A stretch of 64,000 nt of DNA from Candidatus Obscuribacter sp. (GCA_016712465.1 JADJQZ010000001.1:3224001-3288000); one strand, 5' to 3'; numbered from the stretch's first letter, positions 1-9,328 are shown. The notes: generated by a model from the letters alone, not told the origin. Program-made: numbers and translations.

Positions 1-264
1 TTTGCCAGGCAAGGTCTGGTGCCGGCGGCAGCCTACGGTAATCGCAAGTCCTTCGAAACAAACGTATCCTATATAAAGGATTTCCCTCTCGAGTTTACCG
101 ATCTCCTTTACGATCCGCAGACAGCCGGCGGGCTCATCTTTGCTGTAGCCAATGAACATGCCGAGGCCTGCTTGAAGGCCCTTAACGGCAGCGGCGTGGC
201 CGCCACCATCATCGGACAATTTCTTGAAGGCATCCCCGGTCACATCGATATCACCATGAACTGA
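1..264 (+). CDS. selD: Selenide, water dikinase (selenophosphate synthase), C-terminal part
   Basis: The reading frame is open from the first base of the window, so the gene starts upstream and only about 88 C-terminal residues are visible. The motif LLYDPQTAGGL matches the conserved DPQTSGG segment near the end of SelD (AIRS C-terminal domain). The enzyme makes monoselenophosphate from selenide and ATP in the cytosol, the selenium donor for selenocysteine or selenouridine. A yedF-like selenium gene follows 34 bases later on the same strand, which supports the call. The N-terminal catalytic Cys/Sec region lies outside the window. Confidence 0.88.
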   Translation, partial: FARQGLVPAAAYGNRKSFETNVSYIKDFPLEFTDLLYDPQTAGGLIFAVANEHAEACLKALNGSGVAATIIGQFLEGIPGHIDITMN

Positions 265-298
265 TGCAAGGCGCTCGGTTCCAATCAGGAAAAATGAA

Positions 299-928
299 AT
301 GAAAAAGCAACTGGACTTAAGAGGACTGACCTGCCCGGAGCCGGTCTTGAAGACCAAGAAAGTTGTGGATCAAGCCGACGTCAAGGAAGTGGAAGCGCTG
401 GTGGACTCGGAAGTGAGCGTGCAGAATCTGGCCAGGCTGGCTCGCTCCCAGAACCTGCACTTTCAGAGCAGCAGAGAGAACGGTCATCACAAGGTGCTCA
501 TCTCCAAAGATCAGACCGGAACTGTCCAAACCCAAAGTGAGAAGGTTGCGACTGCTACCAGGGATGGTGCAGGCGGCACCATTATTTTCATCAGCAAGGA
601 TAGTTTCGGACAGGGAAATAGCACCAGCCCAGAAAAGGATCATGACTTCAGCTTGAATCTACTCAACGTCTTTCTTCAAACCGTGCACCAGAGCGGTCAT
701 GAAGTAAGAGCCGTGCTTCTTGCCAATAGCGGCGTCAAGCTCATGGACCCCCAGAGCCCGCACCAGCAAGTGCTAAGCGACCTGGCCCGGGGAGGGGTAG
801 AGGTTCTGGCCTGTGGCTTGTGCCTGGATTATTACGGACTGAAAGAGAAAGTGAAAACTGAACAGATCACTAATATGTTCGCCATTTGCGAATATCTCTT
901 TGCCGCCGACAAAGTTCTCAGCCCCTGA
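299..928 (+). CDS. yedF: YedF-like selenium metabolism protein (TusA domain plus DsrE-like domain)
   Basis: A protein of 209 residues. Residues 1-75 form a TusA/SirA-like sulfurtransferase domain with the CPxP motif (LTCPEP, Cys12). Residues 95-209 resemble a DsrE-like domain, including the ACGLCLDYY segment near the C terminus typical of YedF proteins. The family is linked to selenium metabolism and usually sits next to selD, as here (34-base gap, probable operon). The exact reaction is not settled; a selenium or sulfur carrier role is likely. The ATG at 299 is chosen because the ATG five bases earlier runs straight into a stop; AGGAAAA lies upstream. Confidence 0.85.
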   Translation: MKKQLDLRGLTCPEPVLKTKKVVDQADVKEVEALVDSEVSVQNLARLARSQNLHFQSSRENGHHKVLISKDQTGTVQTQSEKVATATRDGAGGTIIFISKDSFGQGNSTSPEKDHDFSLNLLNVFLQTVHQSGHEVRAVLLANSGVKLMDPQSPHQQVLSDLARGGVEVLACGLCLDYYGLKEKVKTEQITNMFAICEYLFAADKVLSP

Positions 929-939
929 GGTTCATAAAC

Positions 940-1080
940 TTAAGGGTCGAATTGAGCAAAGTCGCTTTTGAAGACCTTAAATAAAACAGCCGTCACCGTA
1001 ATCCCGGTCACTACCAGGGAAATAACGGCAAACAGTGCCATCTCGTGGAAAAGGCCGAATATGTTTTGTATGGCTTCCAT
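940..1080 (-). CDS. Small single-pass membrane protein, unknown
   Basis: A 46-residue product starting MEAIQNIFGLF has one hydrophobic segment (about residues 12-34) and a short charged tail. The start at 1080 is preceded by AGGTAT at a usable distance; an upstream extension reads as low-complexity non-coding sequence. It is convergent with the selenium genes and lies downstream of the pfkB-family gene. I do not recognise a family. Short single-pass proteins of this type occur as subunits of membrane complexes, but nothing here shows which one. Confidence 0.4.
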   Translation of the reverse strand: MEAIQNIFGLFHEMALFAVISLVVTGITVTAVLFKVFKSDFAQFDP

Positions 1081-1224
1081 GGCAGATACCTGAATTTTCG
1101 CGAAATTTAACTCAAATGAGTTTAGGGGAGAGTTGCAGGTTAGCACCTTCCGGCACATTTTCAAGGCCGGTATATACGTATTTGAAGCTCCCCGGGGGAA
1201 AATCAGGCATTTTTGTATTACAGA

Positions 1225-2373
1225 CTACCTTTTGTTCAAGAGTTCAGCCACTTCGGCACAATTCGGCAGACCGGCCGAAGCACTGACCGTGCGAGTAGCC
1301 AGAGCTCCGGTGGCATTGGCAAAGACAGCCACCTGATCCCAGTCCAACTCCAGTATGTCGGCCGGACGCACGGTGGTATCGGCTGGTGCCTTCTGCGCCT
1401 GGGCCTGCATCTTGGCCGGTAAAAGCACCGAGTGCCGCCTGGGCCCGTCAGGAAGAGCCAGGAGCTTTTGATAATTGTCGGACAATTGATAAAGTACGGC
1501 GGCCACGTAAGCATCACCGGCACCAACACCGGCCAGCGACTTCACCCTGAGCGGTTCGTAATACTTCTCTTTCTGGTCGGTGACAACAATGGAACCATGG
1601 GCGCCAAGGGTGCACAAAACCACATGAGCCCCGGTCTGGTTCATCAGGTCGCGACTATAAGAGAGGAGAATATCCAGATGGCCGGGCTTGGTGGGAGACT
1701 TGGCCAGGTCGGCCGGCGGTACTTCATGTTTGCTTCTGCCGAGCCAATAAATAAGTTCAGGTAGATTGACCTTGATCATATGAGAGAGGGACATGGCTTC
1801 TTTGGTCAACTTTCTGGCCAGCTCGCCCTCACCGTATGGAAAGCCGGCATCGAAGGAAATCAGGAGACCCAGCTCCCTGGCCCGGCGCATTGCCGCAATA
1901 ACAAAGTGGCTGCGCGGTTCTACGGTCAGTGAAATGCCTGTAGCATGCAAGGCAAAAGCCCCTTCAAACATATCCGGTGAGAGTTCCTTCACGGTAAGTT
2001 GATGGCAGGCATTGGGCTTGGGCCAGTTGAAGAAGATATTTTCTTCGTCTTCCCCGGTCAGGACATAGCACTGAGCCGTAGGATAGCGACTGGTCTCGAA
2101 AATAAAGCGCGTATCAATGCCGGAATCACCAAGAGTCTCAAGCAAGTAGCGACCATGGATATCGCTGCCGACTTTGGCTACCAGCCTGGACTGTCCCCCC
2201 AACCTGGCATAGGCAGTGGCCACATTGGCGGCATTGCCGCCGGGGGATCTCAAAAAGGTATCAGGCTTGGACCAGGAGGCACCTTTACTAGTGGCAATCC
2301 AATCGACCACCAATTCCCCAATGGTCAGCAAGCAATGATTGGAGCTCATCTCAGCGGATAAAGAGTCTGTCAA
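1225..2373 (-). CDS. PfkB-family carbohydrate kinase (fructokinase/ribokinase-like)
   Basis: A protein of 382 residues, longer than the usual 300-330. The N-terminal glycine-rich substrate motif (PGGNAANVA, about residue 45) and the C-terminal anion-hole/catalytic motif GVGAGDAYVAA (base Asp near 287) define the PfkB/ribokinase superfamily. It would phosphorylate a sugar or nucleoside with ATP; the sequence does not fix the substrate. An Ala/Gln-rich insertion follows the catalytic motif, accounting for part of the extra length. It is last in a reverse-strand group after the Fe-ADH and SCP2 genes (44-base gap). The listed start is TTG with GGAA upstream; an in-frame ATG at 2349 is an alternative. 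Confidence 0.85.
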   Translation of the reverse strand: MTDSLSAEMSSNHCLLTIGELVVDWIATSKGASWSKPDTFLRSPGGNAANVATAYARLGGQSRLVAKVGSDIHGRYLLETLGDSGIDTRFIFETSRYPTAQCYVLTGEDEENIFFNWPKPNACHQLTVKELSPDMFEGAFALHATGISLTVEPRSHFVIAAMRRARELGLLISFDAGFPYGEGELARKLTKEAMSLSHMIKVNLPELIYWLGRSKHEVPPADLAKSPTKPGHLDILLSYSRDLMNQTGAHVVLCTLGAHGSIVVTDQKEKYYEPLRVKSLAGVGAGDAYVAAVLYQLSDNYQKLLALPDGPRRHSVLLPAKMQAQAQKAPADTTVRPADILELDWDQVAVFANATGALATRTVSASAGLPNCAEVAELLNKR

Positions 2374-2417
2374 CGTTCAGTGTTTCCAAAAGGGGTACTA
2401 AATCTGAGAGCCCGAGC

Positions 2418-2828
2418 TCAGACAGAGACTTTCAAGCCGTTATTCTTGATGACGGTGGGATACATGGGATAGGCCGGCTTAAGGGCCGGTAGAAGTGCCA
2501 GGGCTTTGCTGACCGGTCCCTTAGATACAATCTTGCCTTGCAAAAGGGCCATAGGCACATTCACTTTCCCCAGCCAGAATTCATGAGCCACATCCGACTT
2601 CATGAACATTTCAACAATCGGCTTCTTCTCGCATTCACCGGAGTGAATCTTCATCTCCACACCATCCGAACAGTCGATGGTCAGACGACCTTCCGGCTCT
2701 CGATAATGAAACTGCACAATCAGCCTGGAAGCAAGAAGTTGTCCGGCCATTTGCTCGTCACTCTTAATGGCGTTCCAGAGGTCTTCCATGATGCGATGTA
2801 GCTCTTCGGTGCTGGAAAAGACAGCCAT
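2418..2828 (-). CDS. SCP2 sterol-carrier-domain protein
   Basis: About 136 residues after choosing the ATG at 2828, which overlaps the stop of the upstream dehydrogenase by one base (TAATG), implying translational coupling. The fold signature is that of the SCP2 sterol-binding family: amphipathic N-terminal helices, the strand pair around LTIDCSDG, and a C-terminal GKIVSKGPVSKALAL segment. SCP2 domains hold hydrophobic ligands such as fatty acyl groups or isoprenoids. Coupling to an alcohol dehydrogenase suggests a lipid alcohol or fatty alcohol context, an inference from position only. A longer frame upstream lies inside the dehydrogenase gene and is rejected. Confidence 0.75.
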   Translation of the reverse strand: MAVFSSTEELHRIMEDLWNAIKSDEQMAGQLLASRLIVQFHYREPEGRLTIDCSDGVEMKIHSGECEKKPIVEMFMKSDVAHEFWLGKVNVPMALLQGKIVSKGPVSKALALLPALKPAYPMYPTVIKNNGLKVSV

Positions 2829-4003
2829 TAGTACGCCCTCTTTATGATTTCTATCAAATCTTCGTCTGTGGTTTCCCTGGGATTGAACATTATTGCAGGA
2901 TCTGAGGCAGCCATACATGACAGCTCGTTCAGCACGTCATCATCAAGTTCAGGCAAACCTAATTCCTTGAGGCTCTTGGGCAGAGAGAATTCCACCAGCA
3001 AATTCCTGATTCTATCCAGTAGAAACGCCGCCTTGTATGAATCAGACTTACCGGAAAATTCCAGGCAGTCGGAAGCCAGAGCGTAATCGGCGATGCGAGC
3101 AAACCGTTGCTCGGCCTGCTCCATGTTGAATTCCATGCCAAATGGCAAGAGCACGGCATTGGTCATACCATGGTGAGTGCCGAATTTGGCTCCCACGGAA
3201 TGGGCCAGGGCATGCACAATTCCTACACCTGAATTAGTGAAAGCAATACCGGCCATGGTACTGGCTACCAGAGTGGCTGAGCGTGCCTCCATATCATCAC
3301 CGCGGCTGAATGCCTCGGGCAAATGCCGGAACATCAAGCGCAAAGACTCGAGACAGAGAGCATCTGTAGCCACTGAAAAGGTACCGGAGGCAACAAAGGC
3401 TTCAATACCATGGGTGATAGCATCCATTCCGGTGGCGGCAGTCAACCTGGGTGGCAAAGACAAGATCAAGGTCGGATCGAGCATAGCTACATCGGGAGCC
3501 AGATAAGGGCTGCCGAAGAGAAGTTTCTTGCCTTCCTTCTTGTCTTTGATCATGGCTACAAAGGAAACTTCGGAACCGGTACCGGCGGTGGTAGGTACCA
3601 CCACCAGCGGCACCAGCTTGCGCTCGATACAGTTCAAGCCCTGATAATCGAGCAGGTCACCGCCAAGAGTGAGGCAAATAGCTACTACTTTGGCGGTGTC
3701 GATGACCGAACCACCGCCCACCGCTACAATGCTGTCGCAGCCGTGCTCGCGGGCCAACTGCGCCGCTTTATCCACGCAAGCCACGTCGGAATCGGAGGGC
3801 ACCTCGGCAAAGATACAAGGCTCTTCACCCAGACCGCGCAAATTATCGATCATGGGATCAAGCATGCCGCTTTCCAGCAAGAACCCATCTGCCACCAAAA
3901 GCGGTCGTTTAGCGCCTAATTCCAAGAGCAAATCAGCACAACCGGTAGTTGTGTATTCCCCGAAGAGGACCTTGGTTGGAGACTGGAAGATAAATGGATT
4001 CAT
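2828..4003 (-). CDS. Iron-containing (group III) alcohol dehydrogenase
   Basis: A protein of 391 residues, typical length. The NAD(P)-binding motif GGGSVIDTAK is near residue 97. Metal ligands are visible in GMDAITHGIEAF (Asp and His) and in HALAHSVGAKFGTHHG (two His), so the Fe(II) site looks intact. It interconverts an alcohol and an aldehyde in the cytosol; chain length is unknown. It heads a coupled reverse-strand operon with the SCP2 gene. An ALDH gene at 28.5-30 kb could take the aldehyde further, but the two are far apart. Confidence 0.92.
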   Translation of the reverse strand: MNPFIFQSPTKVLFGEYTTTGCADLLLELGAKRPLLVADGFLLESGMLDPMIDNLRGLGEEPCIFAEVPSDSDVACVDKAAQLAREHGCDSIVAVGGGSVIDTAKVVAICLTLGGDLLDYQGLNCIERKLVPLVVVPTTAGTGSEVSFVAMIKDKKEGKKLLFGSPYLAPDVAMLDPTLILSLPPRLTAATGMDAITHGIEAFVASGTFSVATDALCLESLRLMFRHLPEAFSRGDDMEARSATLVASTMAGIAFTNSGVGIVHALAHSVGAKFGTHHGMTNAVLLPFGMEFNMEQAEQRFARIADYALASDCLEFSGKSDSYKAAFLLDRIRNLLVEFSLPKSLKELGLPELDDDVLNELSCMAASDPAIMFNPRETTDEDLIEIIKRAY

Positions 4004-4430
4004 CGGTTACTCCCAGGGTCATTCACTCATACGGAAGCCTTAAATGCAATTATTGAAATGCAACTTGTTAATATCCGGGAGACATTGCTTTAAAAACAAT
4101 AAAGGCAATTTCTTAGGGAAAGTTTAGGCTCACCCTTGACTACCGGCGTAATACCAAAGCTCATGGGCATTCTACAGTGCCAAGCGTAAATATTATCCCA
4201 CCTAAGTGCTGGTTTGAATTAGTAGAACAAATCGTCATCGTGAGAGGGGAGCAGTTGCGCTCCTGACAGCCAGGTTATAAAGTAGTGACTCCGAGCCCTG
4301 AGTCTCGAGCTGACCTTCTAAACATGTAATAAAGGCGGCGCCAGTTTGCTGAGACAATAATGATGAATAGTAAACCGGTTCTCGGGGAACCTGCAGGTGG
4401 ATAAATCGTCCTAAAGCCCTAGTTCAAACT
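4004..4430. other. Intergenic region between divergent genes, no gene seen
   Basis: About 430 bases between the start of the Fe-ADH gene (reverse) and the small reading frame before the LptD-like gene (forward). It must contain the promoters of both directions. I see no long reading frame, tRNA, recognisable riboswitch or strong repeat, and no convincing -35/-10 pair on either strand. Confidence 0.4.
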
Positions 4431-4508
4431 ATGACTGAAGCCAAGCGGCAACCGCTTCGGCAGAGGGAACCCACAGAAAAGGAAGCCAAGGTCACAGTCA
4501 AACAGTGA
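4431..4508 (+). CDS. Possible 25-residue leader reading frame overlapping the LptD-like gene
   Basis: ATG at 4431 opens a 25-codon frame rich in Lys, Arg, Gln and Glu, ending in a TGA that overlaps the GTG start of the next gene (GTGA). Such an overlap is typical of translational coupling. No strong ribosome binding site precedes it. It could equally be chance sequence ahead of a misplaced start for the downstream gene. Confidence 0.25.
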   Translation: MTEAKRQPLRQREPTEKEAKVTVKQ

Positions 4509-6733
4509 AAAGACCAACTCAAACTCCAGTGTGCGTTGAAGAAATAAGCGAAAAGCGGTCAAAAGAATCGCTCAAACTGGCTGGCGCTGGTAATACGAAA
4601 CAACTTCAGAGTCAACGCTCCGCCAGAGTGAGAGCCAGACTGACGAGCCTGGCCCTCACTCTGGCAGTGCTCTCAAACTGCTCACTGGCCTTACTGGCAC
4701 CCACAGCAGCCCTGGCTGCCAGCAGCAAGAGCAAGCCTGACAGCACCCTGCTGTTACCGCTGACACCTAAGATCGACGACACGGCCCTCACTGACGATGA
4801 GAAAGAACTTCCCAGTCAGGTTAAGTCCACCGGCAGTCAAGCGCAGCCTCAAAGGCAACCAAGCCCGAGCAAATCTGAACCAAGCTCCTCTCTTCCTACC
4901 GATGCCGGTGAGATAAACGAGCTCAAGGTAGAACAACCCAAGCTTGACGACCTGGAAACCACTGAGCTCAAAGAGCAAACCACGCGTATCACGGCCGAAG
5001 GCGCCGACGCCTCCACCAGACTGGAAGCGGAAGCCTCGGAAGACGATCTGCGCATGTCCGAAACCGACAGCGCCGTCAACGAAGATACAACCCTGAAAGG
5101 CACCATCCAGATAGTTGCCGACGATACCGAATACGACCAGGAGAAGAACACCTTCCTGGGCACCGGTAATGCCGTTGCCGTGATTGGCGGACAGAATTCC
5201 AAACTGGAAGCCGACATGATCCTCTACGATCAAAACACACAGATGATCGATGCCCGGGGAAATGTCAAAATCCTGAGAGACGGTCAATTGACCACTGGCA
5301 GCGCCTTCAAGTTCAACGTCACCAACGACGAATACCTTATTACCAGTCCCGACACGGAAGTGAAAGGCACCCAGGTAATTGCCCGGACCGGCTACGGTAC
5401 AAGAGAAGGCATGTCCTTCAAGAACGGCACCATGACCTTGCCCAAGGCTTTCCATATGGGCAAAAACGTTATGTTTGGTACCCTCAGTACCGGACAAGAC
5501 CTTATGGATCGTACCAGCCACCCGGACCTCTTCCTGGGCAAGCAGAGCTACACTTTTAAAGCTCGCAAAATGGTTTACGAACGATACAAAGAAAGCGGTA
5601 ACCTCACCGTATTCGGTGGCAAAATTTGCTTTGGCAAGTTCAATATTCCGGTACCCAAGTTTGTCACCACTGTCGGTACCGAAACCAATGTCCGCTTCCC
5701 CGTCTCGCCAATGTTCACCAGTAACATCCAGTCCGGCGGTATCAACATCGGTCCCAGCTTCAACACCGCCGTGGGCAAGACCGGCGTTTTAAACTGGGCA
5801 CCAATGATTCAGCTGGGCGGTCGTAGTACCACAGGCAGCACTAATGGCAGCGGCTTAGGCTTATCGGGACAGGTCGGCTTCAGTAACAAGAAGTTCAGCT
5901 CTCATATTGCCTACGGCTCCGTTTCCAACCTCTTCGTCGCCGATTTCAAAACCAACCTCTCCAAAAACACCGTCCTGCAAGCCGGCGTCAATCGCTATAT
6001 GGCAGACGGTATAAACGGCTTCCGCCGTCCAAACATGATCTTGGAAGTCGTAAACAACAAATATGTTTCCAGTCCGATCCCCTACATCACTGGTTTCAAC
6101 TTCCGCTTCTCCGGCGGCTGGGCTAGAGATAATCCGCAGCTCATCAATACGAGCCCGGCCCTGGCCGACCTTTACGGTGGCACCACCACAGTCAAGACAC
6201 AGCCTTCCGCTTTCAGACTGCAAGAGCAAATTTCCGTCACCACCCAGCCGCTTTTTGCCATCGGCAATGAGAAGTACGGTACCAAAGGTTTCTTCTACGG
6301 CGGTCTGGGACTGAGCGCTTATTCCTCCGGCGACGCCCGAGCGCTACTTCAGGGCGGTCCATCCATCGATACCAGATTGAACCGCCTGCACTTCCAGGTC
6401 GGTTATACACAGTCGGCTGTCAGGGGGAGTTCTCCCTTCTATTTCGACCGCTTCATCCAGGGTCAGAAATCTATGTATATATCGGGAGACGTAAAGGTTA
6501 GTAAATGGCTTACCCTGGGCGGCGGCTACGGCTACAACCTGAACGCCAAACTCCCTTATGCCAAGACCATTTCAGCCGTTATTGGTCCCGAGGATCTGAA
6601 GCTGATGATAACTAGAGATATGATCCGGGGTCAAAACCGCGTCGGCTTTGATGTACTCTACGGTTCGCCCATTCCATTCAACAAATTAGTGCTGAAAGGA
6701 ACTGCCGACCACGGTAACCTAAGCGGACTATAG
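4505..6733 (+). CDS. LptD/OstA-like outer-membrane protein (cyanobacterial DUF3769 type)
   Basis: A protein of 742 residues. A basic N-terminal stretch leads to a hydrophobic signal segment (about residues 46-72, ending ALAAS). A low-complexity Ser/Glu/Pro linker follows to about residue 195. Residues 195-300 form an OstA/LptA-like beta-jellyroll (VADDTEYDQEKNTFLGTG, then GNVKILRDG repeats). The remainder is Gly/Asn/Tyr-rich with alternating strands, consistent with a beta-barrel. The expected role is lipopolysaccharide or lipid insertion at the outer membrane. The layout resembles cyanobacterial LptD homologues more than E. coli LptD. The GTG start is uncertain; a GTG near 4637 gives a more ordinary signal peptide. 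Confidence 0.75.
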   Translation: MKRPTQTPVCVEEISEKRSKESLKLAGAGNTKQLQSQRSARVRARLTSLALTLAVLSNCSLALLAPTAALAASSKSKPDSTLLLPLTPKIDDTALTDDEKELPSQVKSTGSQAQPQRQPSPSKSEPSSSLPTDAGEINELKVEQPKLDDLETTELKEQTTRITAEGADASTRLEAEASEDDLRMSETDSAVNEDTTLKGTIQIVADDTEYDQEKNTFLGTGNAVAVIGGQNSKLEADMILYDQNTQMIDARGNVKILRDGQLTTGSAFKFNVTNDEYLITSPDTEVKGTQVIARTGYGTREGMSFKNGTMTLPKAFHMGKNVMFGTLSTGQDLMDRTSHPDLFLGKQSYTFKARKMVYERYKESGNLTVFGGKICFGKFNIPVPKFVTTVGTETNVRFPVSPMFTSNIQSGGINIGPSFNTAVGKTGVLNWAPMIQLGGRSTTGSTNGSGLGLSGQVGFSNKKFSSHIAYGSVSNLFVADFKTNLSKNTVLQAGVNRYMADGINGFRRPNMILEVVNNKYVSSPIPYITGFNFRFSGGWARDNPQLINTSPALADLYGGTTTVKTQPSAFRLQEQISVTTQPLFAIGNEKYGTKGFFYGGLGLSAYSSGDARALLQGGPSIDTRLNRLHFQVGYTQSAVRGSSPFYFDRFIQGQKSMYISGDVKVSKWLTLGGGYGYNLNAKLPYAKTISAVIGPEDLKLMITRDMIRGQNRVGFDVLYGSPIPFNKLVLKGTADHGNLSGL

Positions 6734-6738
6734 AAAGT

Positions 6739-7857
6739 TTGGAAATCGCGCCTTTGCCGTTAAAATACACTCTCCAGAACCCCGGTTCGATGGGGCTGAA
6801 TGAAACACACTTAAACTATCCCTCTAATCAGCGGACAGACAACTTGGAAAGCTCAAGCATAGACAACCTGCTCAAAAACAGCCTACCGGCCCTGGGTGTA
6901 GACCTGGGCGGCACAAAAATTAGAGCGGCCCTGGTGAAAGAGGGGCGCGTCGTTTCAGAGCCAAGGCAAATACCCACGCCCACCGGTGCCGACAACATCA
7001 TCGAAGGCATTATAGAACTGGTGCGTAGTTTTCAGGCTGAATGCCAGCAGGTGACCGGTGTTTCACCAATGGGCATAGCCGGTGTGGGCATAGCCACAGC
7101 CGGTATCGTCGACTGCAATTCCGGTGATATCATCGGTTCCACCGGCAACCTACCCGGCTGGACCGGTACATCTTTGAAGCGAGTCATTGAAACACAAATT
7201 TTGCTGCCAGTTCACGTAGACAACGATGCCAACGCCGCTGCCTACGGTGAAGCCAGCGCCCGGGGGCTGATGCATTCCAACTGCGTCTGCACCGTCACAC
7301 TTGGCACCGGCATCGGTGGCGGTCTGGTAATCAATGGAAAAATGTTTAGAGGAGCCCACTGGGGCGGCGGCGAAGTTGTACGCATGCGTCTCGATCTAGG
7401 CAACAAGAGAGTTTGTACCGGCGGACTTTTCGACTGCTGGGAAGCCTATGGCTCCGGTCGTGGTCTTGTCACCACCGGCAGAGACATTCTGGCCGGCCTT
7501 AACGCCGATCAAACTCCCCTGGCAAAGAACCCGGAAGCACTGACCACCCATGCCATCGTCGCCGCCGCAAAGGACGGTGACATTGTCGCTCAACGCATCC
7601 TTCACATGTGGCATGAACATATCGCCACAGGCATCGCCAGCCTGGCCCATATTCTCGACCCCGATGTCTTCGTGGTCACAGGCGGGCTGGCTGACTGCGT
7701 GGACTTCCCGCTTTTGACCGAAATGGTGGTGGACCGAGTTTTTCCCAGAATAGGCGACAGCCTGCAACTGCACAAATCCGAACTGGAAGGTCTAGCCGGC
7801 ATCATCGGCGCCGCCCAACTGGTTCTCGACAATCTGCTCGACAGAATCGTAGCTTAA
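6739..7857 (+). CDS. ROK-family sugar kinase (glucokinase-like) with altered zinc site
   Basis: A protein of 372 residues. The N-terminal ATP-binding motif VDLGGTKIRAAL (near residue 53), the catalytic DND of VDNDANAAAYGE (near 160) and the LGTGIGGGLV phosphate motif are all present, so this is a ROK kinase that should phosphorylate glucose or a related sugar. The usual zinc site is changed: the EIGHM histidine is replaced (EVVRMRL), and the CxCGxxGCxE motif reads CTGGLFDCWE with only two cysteines. The start is TTG five bases after the LptD-like stop; ATG at 6790 is an alternative. Close spacing suggests co-transcription. Confidence 0.87.
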   Translation: MEIAPLPLKYTLQNPGSMGLNETHLNYPSNQRTDNLESSSIDNLLKNSLPALGVDLGGTKIRAALVKEGRVVSEPRQIPTPTGADNIIEGIIELVRSFQAECQQVTGVSPMGIAGVGIATAGIVDCNSGDIIGSTGNLPGWTGTSLKRVIETQILLPVHVDNDANAAAYGEASARGLMHSNCVCTVTLGTGIGGGLVINGKMFRGAHWGGGEVVRMRLDLGNKRVCTGGLFDCWEAYGSGRGLVTTGRDILAGLNADQTPLAKNPEALTTHAIVAAAKDGDIVAQRILHMWHEHIATGIASLAHILDPDVFVVTGGLADCVDFPLLTEMVVDRVFPRIGDSLQLHKSELEGLAGIIGAAQLVLDNLLDRIVA

Positions 7858-7870
7858 AGGGCTGAGCCTC

Positions 7871-9328
7871 TTACTTTATTTCGATGGTGTAGGTCAGTTT
7901 CTCTTCCGTATCGGGAGCAACCTTCACATTGAATTCAAAAGTGTGGGAGTCTTTCTTCGTGTAAGGCATACTGGAATTGACGATTTTCCAATCTCCCCAG
8001 GCATGCTCGACACAGGTTACGGTAACTGCTTCTTTCTTGTGATTGCGCAGGCTGATACTGTAGCTCTGACGCTGCACTCTCTCTGAAATCTGCTGCTGCC
8101 CTGTCTGCACCCGCTCGGCAGCGATGTCGAAAGCATCGCCGATATAAACTCGCACTTTTTCGTCTTTAGGGGTGTGATCTACTTCGTCCTCACCGACAAA
8201 CTGCATGGCACCATCCTGGTCTTTCTTATAGACGCGCACCTTGCCCTTAGGCAAGGGCATACCAAGATTATTATCTTTAGAGTTGGCCAACTCCAACTTC
8301 ACATTTACTTTCTGCTTCTGCTGTCCGTCGCCGCCGTAGTAGCTGTTATTGCTCTCCAGCACGTAGAGCTTCTTGACCGGCACGGCCGAGGCATTGAAAA
8401 GCGTCAATTGCTTTGTTTCATTGTCCCGCACATCGGTGCGTCCTTTCAAACTATATAGATGATACTCGGCAAAACTCTGCTCGGAAAACTGCGGTTCGGC
8501 CGCCACAGCATCCATGGCCATGGCCCGCTCCATCATGGGAGCAGCACTTGGCTGCTGCACCTTATGCACATCGCCGGCCATCAATTTGAGAGCAGCATTT
8601 TTGTAGGTAGCACCGGACTTATTATCGATGGTTACCCAACTTGTCAGATCACAACTGGAATCATCGGCATTGGCCACTGCTACATAATCGCACTTCCAGT
8701 TCATGCCCTGGGTCTGGTAGCTGATCTCGGTATTGTGAGCACCGGCCTTGTCGCACTCAAGCTTCCAGAGCAAAGAAGGTTTTGCCACCAGACCTTCCGG
8801 CAACTCGGCGATCTCTAATTCGCCTGAGGCACCAACTATGATACCACTGCCGGTTTTCACAACTATCGACTGTCCACGCTGGGAAATATTACCGTTACTG
8901 TCAGCCACAGTGACGGAGGGGCTGGAAAGTAAGGTACCGGTAATCTCACGAACAGCTCCACCAGAGAGATACTGGCGAAACTTCACTGTCTTTCCAAGTG
9001 ATCTGGCCAGAATCGTGCTCTCATCCATCAGGTCGAACTGATAGTTCTGCTCTCGTACTGCTACCGAATTCGGTGCCGTGAGAGACGTGAAACTCACCGT
9101 AGTAGGATCGATGGCGGCGGCTACATCTTCGAAGCGCAGAAAATTTATGCCTCCTTTCAGGTTGATTTCACGGGTGTCTTTCACCAGCCCGAAATTCTGG
9201 TTATAGACGGTAATGGCCACATCTTTAGAGGCAGAAACTTCCTGGGCCGGTACTTTCGCCGCAAGCGCAAGCGCAGAGGATAGGGCCAGGATGGCAGCAA
9301 TTGCCTTACCGTTTCTGAATCTCAACAT
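7871..9328 (-). CDS. Secreted DUF4139-type protein, copy 1
   Basis: About 485 residues with an N-terminal signal peptide (MLRFRNGKAIAAILALSSAL, cleavage likely after VPAQ). The body matches the mucoidy-inhibitor/DUF4139 type: an N-terminal beta domain (AITVYNQNFGLVKD), then a C-terminal beta-rich domain with SYQTQGMNWKCDYVAVAN. Function is unknown; these proteins are exported and often multicopy. The start at 9328 is chosen because GAGGAG lies six bases upstream; a longer frame exists but lacks this. It lies 61 bases after a strongly similar paralogue on the same strand. It is convergent with the ROK kinase. Confidence 0.72.
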   Translation of the reverse strand: MLRFRNGKAIAAILALSSALALAAKVPAQEVSASKDVAITVYNQNFGLVKDTREINLKGGINFLRFEDVAAAIDPTTVSFTSLTAPNSVAVREQNYQFDLMDESTILARSLGKTVKFRQYLSGGAVREITGTLLSSPSVTVADSNGNISQRGQSIVVKTGSGIIVGASGELEIAELPEGLVAKPSLLWKLECDKAGAHNTEISYQTQGMNWKCDYVAVANADDSSCDLTSWVTIDNKSGATYKNAALKLMAGDVHKVQQPSAAPMMERAMAMDAVAAEPQFSEQSFAEYHLYSLKGRTDVRDNETKQLTLFNASAVPVKKLYVLESNNSYYGGDGQQKQKVNVKLELANSKDNNLGMPLPKGKVRVYKKDQDGAMQFVGEDEVDHTPKDEKVRVYIGDAFDIAAERVQTGQQQISERVQRQSYSISLRNHKKEAVTVTCVEHAWGDWKIVNSSMPYTKKDSHTFEFNVKVAPDTEEKLTYTIEIK

